From Phoenicibacter congonensis (GTDB lineage Bacteria > Actinomycetota > Coriobacteriia > Coriobacteriales > Eggerthellaceae), in assembly GCA_030530045.1 (NCBI GenBank), contig JAUMVS010000062.1, positions 1-8,609 on the forward strand: a DNA stretch of 8,609 nucleotides, given 5' to 3'. Shown here one piece after another: positions 6,406 through 8,609 of this stretch. The notes under the pieces were generated by a model, which saw only the letters and a program-made list of their open reading frames with translations, did not search any database and was not told the DNA's origin. A program made the position numbers and the translations under genes. How positions within the stretch are numbered: the stretch's first letter is position 1; every line of letters starts with the position of its first letter.

Positions 6406-8022
6406 TTAAGCCTTTCTCGCAGCGGCCAGAGCATTTGCGAGGTCGCGAATTCTTTTATCACAACGAATGCTTGCAGGGCTTGCAAAGAACCTTGCGGAAC
6501 ATTCCATAACGTCATCAACAATAACCAGGTTGTTTTCACGAAGCGTGGTCCCAGTCGCAGTGATGTCTACAATTCTATCGGACATACCAACAATCGGTCC
6601 AAGCTCAATGTTGCCATGAAGCGTCACAATGTCAGCCTGAACGCCAATCCTGTTGTAATATTCCTGCGTAATGCGGGGATATTTAGTCGTAACGCGAATT
6701 GAGCCGCGCCTTGCATAGGACTTCTCAACGCTCTCACGCGCCCCCTCAGGCTCAGCAACCACAAACCTGCATTTGCCGAATTCGAGGTCTTCTAACTGCA
6801 CCAAATCAAGCGCAGCCTCGACAAGAGAGTCGCGTCCGCAAATTCCACAGTCAGCACCGCCAGCCGACACGAACTGAGGAGCGTCAGTTGCTCTAACGAT
6901 TACGTAATCAACGCCGTCCCCATGCACAATCAACTGTCTACCTGGGTTTTCAAGTGGCGCAGTGTCAAACCCTGCAGCTTTTAAAATCTCAACTGTTGGC
7001 TCGAAGAGCGAGCCTTTAGGCACAGCAATTCGCAAAGGTCGAGCATCAGTGTCGCACTGAATTGCTTCCTCAATCTGCTCCAAAGAAAGAGCAAAACCAG
7101 CAGAAGGCAGATCGCGATCGCCAAGCTTTGAGAACACATCATCATATCTTCCGCCAGAACCAAGTGGAGAAGACACACCGTTTGCATAAACTGCAAAAAC
7201 GAGACCAGTGTAATAGCCAAATGAATTCATCACCGAAAAATCAATGAGGATATTGTCTGCAAAACTTGCGATTTCTTCTGATTTCATGAGAACGCGAAGC
7301 TTTGCGATGCCTTTCGTTGTGACACCCGCAGTGTCTAGCAAGCTTTCTGCCTCATCGAGAGATTCAAGCCCACCACAAACCCTAGGCAAGCGAGAAAGAG
7401 CTTCACGAAGCTTAGAGCCAACCTTCAAGCTTGCAACTTTGTCATCAAGGTCAACAAAGTTAGATGCATGGACATAGGCCAAAATCTCTGCTTTCTCAGT
7501 TTCACCCAATCCAGAAGCCTCTAGCAGGTCATTCATTGGCTGAACGCTGCCACAAACTATCTTCCAACCCTTAACACCAGCAGAAGTTAGCGCCTCAGCA
7601 GCCATGGATAAAATCTCGGCATCGGCTTCAATTCCGCCTGCACCAATGAGCTCAACGCCGAGCTGAGTGTATTGACGAGAGCGACCCATGTTTCTTGCCT
7701 GCTCGCGAACAACCGGTGCAGCGTAGCGCAGGCGAATTGGAGTTTCGACCTCGCCCAAACGAGTTGCCACTAGACGAGCAATTGGGATTGTTAGGTCGGA
7801 TCTCACCTGCAGGAGGTCGCCATCGTTATCAAAGAGCGAAAACGAAGAAGCGCCAGTACCTTTCAAAAACTCAAGCGAAGAATCCTCCTCGAGCAAAGGT
7901 GTTTCAATTGGGAGGTAGCCATGAGCACCAAATCCGTCGCTAACAATTCGAGTGATTTTCTCCCTTTCAAGCGCCTCTTCAGGCATTATGTCTCGAAAAC
8001 CGCGAGCCGTGATTGGTCTCAT
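6406..8022 (-). CDS. hisZG: Fused HisZ-HisG ATP phosphoribosyltransferase
   Basis: Catalyses ATP + PRPP to phosphoribosyl-ATP, the committed, feedback-controlled step. Residues 1 to about 321 are HisZ, the histidyl-tRNA-synthetase-like regulatory subunit. They show RSDLTIPIARL (74-84), a motif-2-like RYAAPVVREQARNMGRSRQY (99-118), FGYYTGLVFAVYA (268-280) and LGSGGRYDDV (287-296); the anticodon-binding domain is absent, as in HisZ. After a linker of about 8 residues, 329-538 form the short HisG catalytic subunit, with IAVPKGSL (332-339), NPGRQLIV, VRATDAPQFV (376-385), HGNIELGPIVG and the PRPP loop DITATGTTLRENNL (486-499). The ACT-like domain of long HisG is missing. These subunits are normally separate proteins in a hetero-octamer; here one frame encodes both, fixing a 1:1 ratio. 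ATG 8022 has AAAGGGAAG about 8 nt upstream. It is the first gene of the operon. Confidence 0.95.
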   Translation of the reverse strand: MRPITARGFRDIMPEEALEREKITRIVSDGFGAHGYLPIETPLLEEDSSLEFLKGTGASSFSLFDNDGDLLQVRSDLTIPIARLVATRLGEVETPIRLRYAAPVVREQARNMGRSRQYTQLGVELIGAGGIEADAEILSMAAEALTSAGVKGWKIVCGSVQPMNDLLEASGLGETEKAEILAYVHASNFVDLDDKVASLKVGSKLREALSRLPRVCGGLESLDEAESLLDTAGVTTKGIAKLRVLMKSEEIASFADNILIDFSVMNSFGYYTGLVFAVYANGVSSPLGSGGRYDDVFSKLGDRDLPSAGFALSLEQIEEAIQCDTDARPLRIAVPKGSLFEPTVEILKAAGFDTAPLENPGRQLIVHGDGVDYVIVRATDAPQFVSAGGADCGICGRDSLVEAALDLVQLEDLEFGKCRFVVAEPEGARESVEKSYARRGSIRVTTKYPRITQEYYNRIGVQADIVTLHGNIELGPIVGMSDRIVDITATGTTLRENNLVIVDDVMECSARFFASPASIRCDKRIRDLANALAAARKA

Positions 8023-8043
8023 TTCGCATCTTCCCTTTCATGT

Positions 8044-8064
8044 GTGATTATTAACCTTAATCAC
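8044..8064. promoter_or_regulatory. Perfect inverted repeat, candidate his operator
   Basis: GTGATTA (8044-8050) and TAATCAC (8058-8064) are perfect 7-bp arms around a 7-bp AT-rich spacer, giving a 21-bp dyad. It ends 21 nt before the hisZG ATG and covers the end of the best -10 candidate and the likely transcription start. This is where a repressor would act. The arms are AT-rich, so a DNA operator seems likelier than an RNA hairpin. The cognate regulator is unknown and none is encoded in the window. Confidence 0.5.
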
Positions 8065-8089
8065 TTTAGCACAGTAGAGTAATAAAGTG
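8062..8089. promoter_or_regulatory. Second inverted repeat interlocked with the first
   Basis: CACTTTA (8062-8068) and TAAAGTG (8083-8089) are perfect 7-bp arms around a 14-bp spacer. The left arm shares CAC (8062-8064) with the 8044-8064 dyad, so three consecutive arm positions interlock. The element spans the expected -10 to -35 region of the his promoter. It could be an operator pair or chance in AT-rich DNA. Confidence 0.35.
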
Positions 8090-8093
8090 ACGA
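8063..8093 (-). promoter_or_regulatory. Putative his operon promoter
   Basis: On the minus strand an extended -10 reads TGC then TAAAGT (8068-8063; 4 of 6 matches to TATAAT, plus the TGn extension). A weak -35-like TCGTCA (8093-8088) lies 19 nt upstream. Transcription would start near 8056, giving a short leader of about 34 nt with no obvious leader peptide or His-codon run. It sits between the upstream terminator and hisZG, where a promoter is required, but the boxes are poor. Confidence 0.4.
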
Positions 8094-8106
8094 GAATTTT
8101 TAAAAA

Positions 8107-8130
8107 GCGCCGATGAAAAAGCATCGACGC
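8107..8130 (-). terminator. Intrinsic terminator of the ybjQ-like gene
   Basis: On the minus strand a 9-bp stem, GCGTCGATG with CATCGGCGC (one G-U pair), encloses a 6-nt loop and is followed by TTTTTA. It begins about 29 nt after the ybjQ-like stop codon. It separates that gene from the his operon, so the two are probably independent transcription units. Confidence 0.85.
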
Positions 8131-8158
8131 CTTTAAAAGTTTAAAGTTTTTGATGGCT

Positions 8159-8473
8159 TTAATGGAATTTGATTGCTGTTCCGTATGCAAGCATTTCAAC
8201 GGTTCCCTGCATGACAGTGTCGCTTGCAAAACGCGCAGAAATGATTGCATCGGCGCCAAGCTTTTCAGCTTCGATAACCATTCTGTCCTCAGCGATTTGA
8301 CGGGCTTCGTTTGTCATCATCGAATAGGATTTAATCTCGCCACCAACAACGTTTTTAAAGCTTGCCATGATGTCGCGACCAATGTGCTTTGATGTGACTA
8401 TGTTGCCACGCACAAGGCCCAAAACCTCAACCTCTTTGTTGCCAGGGATTACGTCTGATGTAGACACTAACAT
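8159..8473 (-). CDS. YbjQ/UPF0145-family protein
   Basis: A 104-residue cytoplasmic protein of the YbjQ family (often labelled heavy-metal-binding domain or UPF0145), a small oligomeric fold with no established biochemical role. Family features are visible: TSDVIPG at the start (5-11), VLGLVRGNIV (17-26), DIMASFKNVVGGEIKSYSMM (34-53), a helix with EARQIAEDRM (56-65), and KLGADAIISARF (71-82). No signal peptide or cysteine-based metal site is present, so I would not infer metal binding. The frame stays open to a TTG at 8488, but the ribosome binding site lies inside that extension, which fixes the start at ATG 8473-8471. It has its own promoter region and terminator, and no functional tie to histidine synthesis is evident. 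Confidence 0.92.
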   Translation of the reverse strand: MLVSTSDVIPGNKEVEVLGLVRGNIVTSKHIGRDIMASFKNVVGGEIKSYSMMTNEARQIAEDRMVIEAEKLGADAIISARFASDTVMQGTVEMLAYGTAIKFH

Positions 8474-8478
8474 TACTA

Positions 8479-8485
8479 CCTCCTT
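8479..8485 (-). promoter_or_regulatory. Consensus ribosome binding site deciding the ybjQ-like start
   Basis: AAGGAGG on the minus strand lies 5 nt before ATG 8473-8471. A start at the in-frame TTG 8488-8486 would place this site inside the coding region, so that longer version is rejected. Confidence 0.9.
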
Positions 8486-8502
8486 CAATCAGTAACTCAT
8501 TC

Positions 8503-8508
8503 ATTGTA
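8503..8508 (-). promoter_or_regulatory. Putative -10 box for the ybjQ-like gene
   Basis: TACAAT on the minus strand matches TATAAT at 5 of 6 positions and lies about 30 nt before the start codon. Its expected -35 region (around 8526-8531) is AT-rich without a good TTGACA. The placement between the upstream terminator and the gene is right. Confidence 0.45.
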
Positions 8509-8554
8509 CAGAAGAAGAAGTGTGTTTAAGAATTCTAAAAACTTTTGACTATAT

Positions 8555-8580
8555 AAAAAAAGCCGGGATAACCCGGCTTT
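8555..8580 (-). terminator. Strong intrinsic terminator of an upstream minus-strand gene
   Basis: A perfect 9-bp stem, AAAGCCGGG with CCCGGCTTT (8559-8580), encloses a 4-nt loop. On the minus strand it is followed directly by a run of T (8561-8555). In the plus direction only TTT follows, so it acts mainly on minus-strand transcripts entering from beyond 8609. It insulates the ybjQ-like gene. Confidence 0.9.
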
Positions 8581-8609
8581 CAAAAAATATCCTGAGTAAG
8601 CGGAACGTC
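8580..8609 (-). CDS. Possible last codons of an upstream minus-strand gene
   Basis: On the minus strand, reading from base 8609, nine codons (DVPLTQDIF) run to a TGA at 8582-8580 that touches the terminator stem. The other two minus frames do not stop before that terminator. If the upstream gene reaches into the window, this is its frame. Its stop could equally lie outside, leaving these bases untranslated. The fragment is too short to identify. Confidence 0.25.
   Translation of the reverse strand, partial: DVPLTQDIF

Noticed and set aside
8131..8146. Near-palindrome CTTTAAA-AG-TTTAAAG beside the ybjQ terminator
   Set aside because: Very AT-rich, within the 3' untranslated part of ybjQ, and likely chance; no promoter lies close enough for an operator role.
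8023..8158. T-box or histidine leader-peptide attenuator before hisZG
   Set aside because: No T-box-like motifs or specifier arrangement, no short ORF with consecutive His codons, and the only strong hairpin is the ybjQ terminator, upstream of the probable his transcription start.
8474..8488. N-terminal extension of the YbjQ-like protein from TTG 8488
   Set aside because: The extension encodes the AAGGAGG ribosome binding site itself.
8511..8520. Short GAA trinucleotide run in the presumed ybjQ promoter spacer
   Set aside because: Only three repeats, too few to argue for slippage-based switching.

Overview
The window is almost entirely a single histidine-biosynthesis operon on the minus strand. 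In transcription order, from high to low coordinate, it reads hisZG (a fusion), hisD, hisC, hisB, hisH, hisA, hisF, hisI, hisE. A small YbjQ/UPF0145-family gene lies upstream as its own unit. A fragment of an unrecognised plus-strand gene enters at the left edge and points toward the end of the operon. I see no mobile element, CRISPR array, tRNA or rRNA.

Layout. 1-112: C-terminal end of an unknown plus-strand CDS. 113-257: convergent intergenic DNA with one bulged hairpin that may terminate the operon. 258-8022: nine his genes packed with overlaps or gaps of 3-70 nt. 8023-8158: his promoter region, with two interlocking inverted repeats, preceded by the ybjQ terminator. 8159-8473: ybjQ-like gene with a consensus ribosome binding site. 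8474-8609: its promoter region and a strong terminator for a further minus-strand gene that lies almost wholly outside the window.

How the genes work together. HisZG makes phosphoribosyl-ATP from ATP and PRPP. HisE and HisI hydrolyse it and open the ring, HisA isomerises ProFAR to PRFAR, and HisH/HisF form imidazole glycerol phosphate plus AICAR. HisB dehydrates, HisC transaminates, and HisD oxidises histidinol to histidine. The one missing step is histidinol-phosphate phosphatase: HisB is the single-domain dehydratase, and no PHP- or inositol-monophosphatase-type enzyme is present.

Organism. Moderate G+C (by eye somewhat under 50%), strong AGGAGG-type ribosome binding sites, separate hisI and hisE, and the HisZ plus short-HisG system fit a Gram-positive bacterium. 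Coriobacteriia of the Atopobium/Olsenella kind is my best guess, with low confidence; a Firmicute is the main alternative.

The pathway itself is ordinary. The points most worth a second look are the HisZ-HisG fusion, a HisA whose conserved strand-5 catalytic aspartate appears to be alanine, an insertion in HisH, a long HisD tail, and the paired inverted repeats over the presumed his promoter. I found nothing that amounts to a new multi-gene system.
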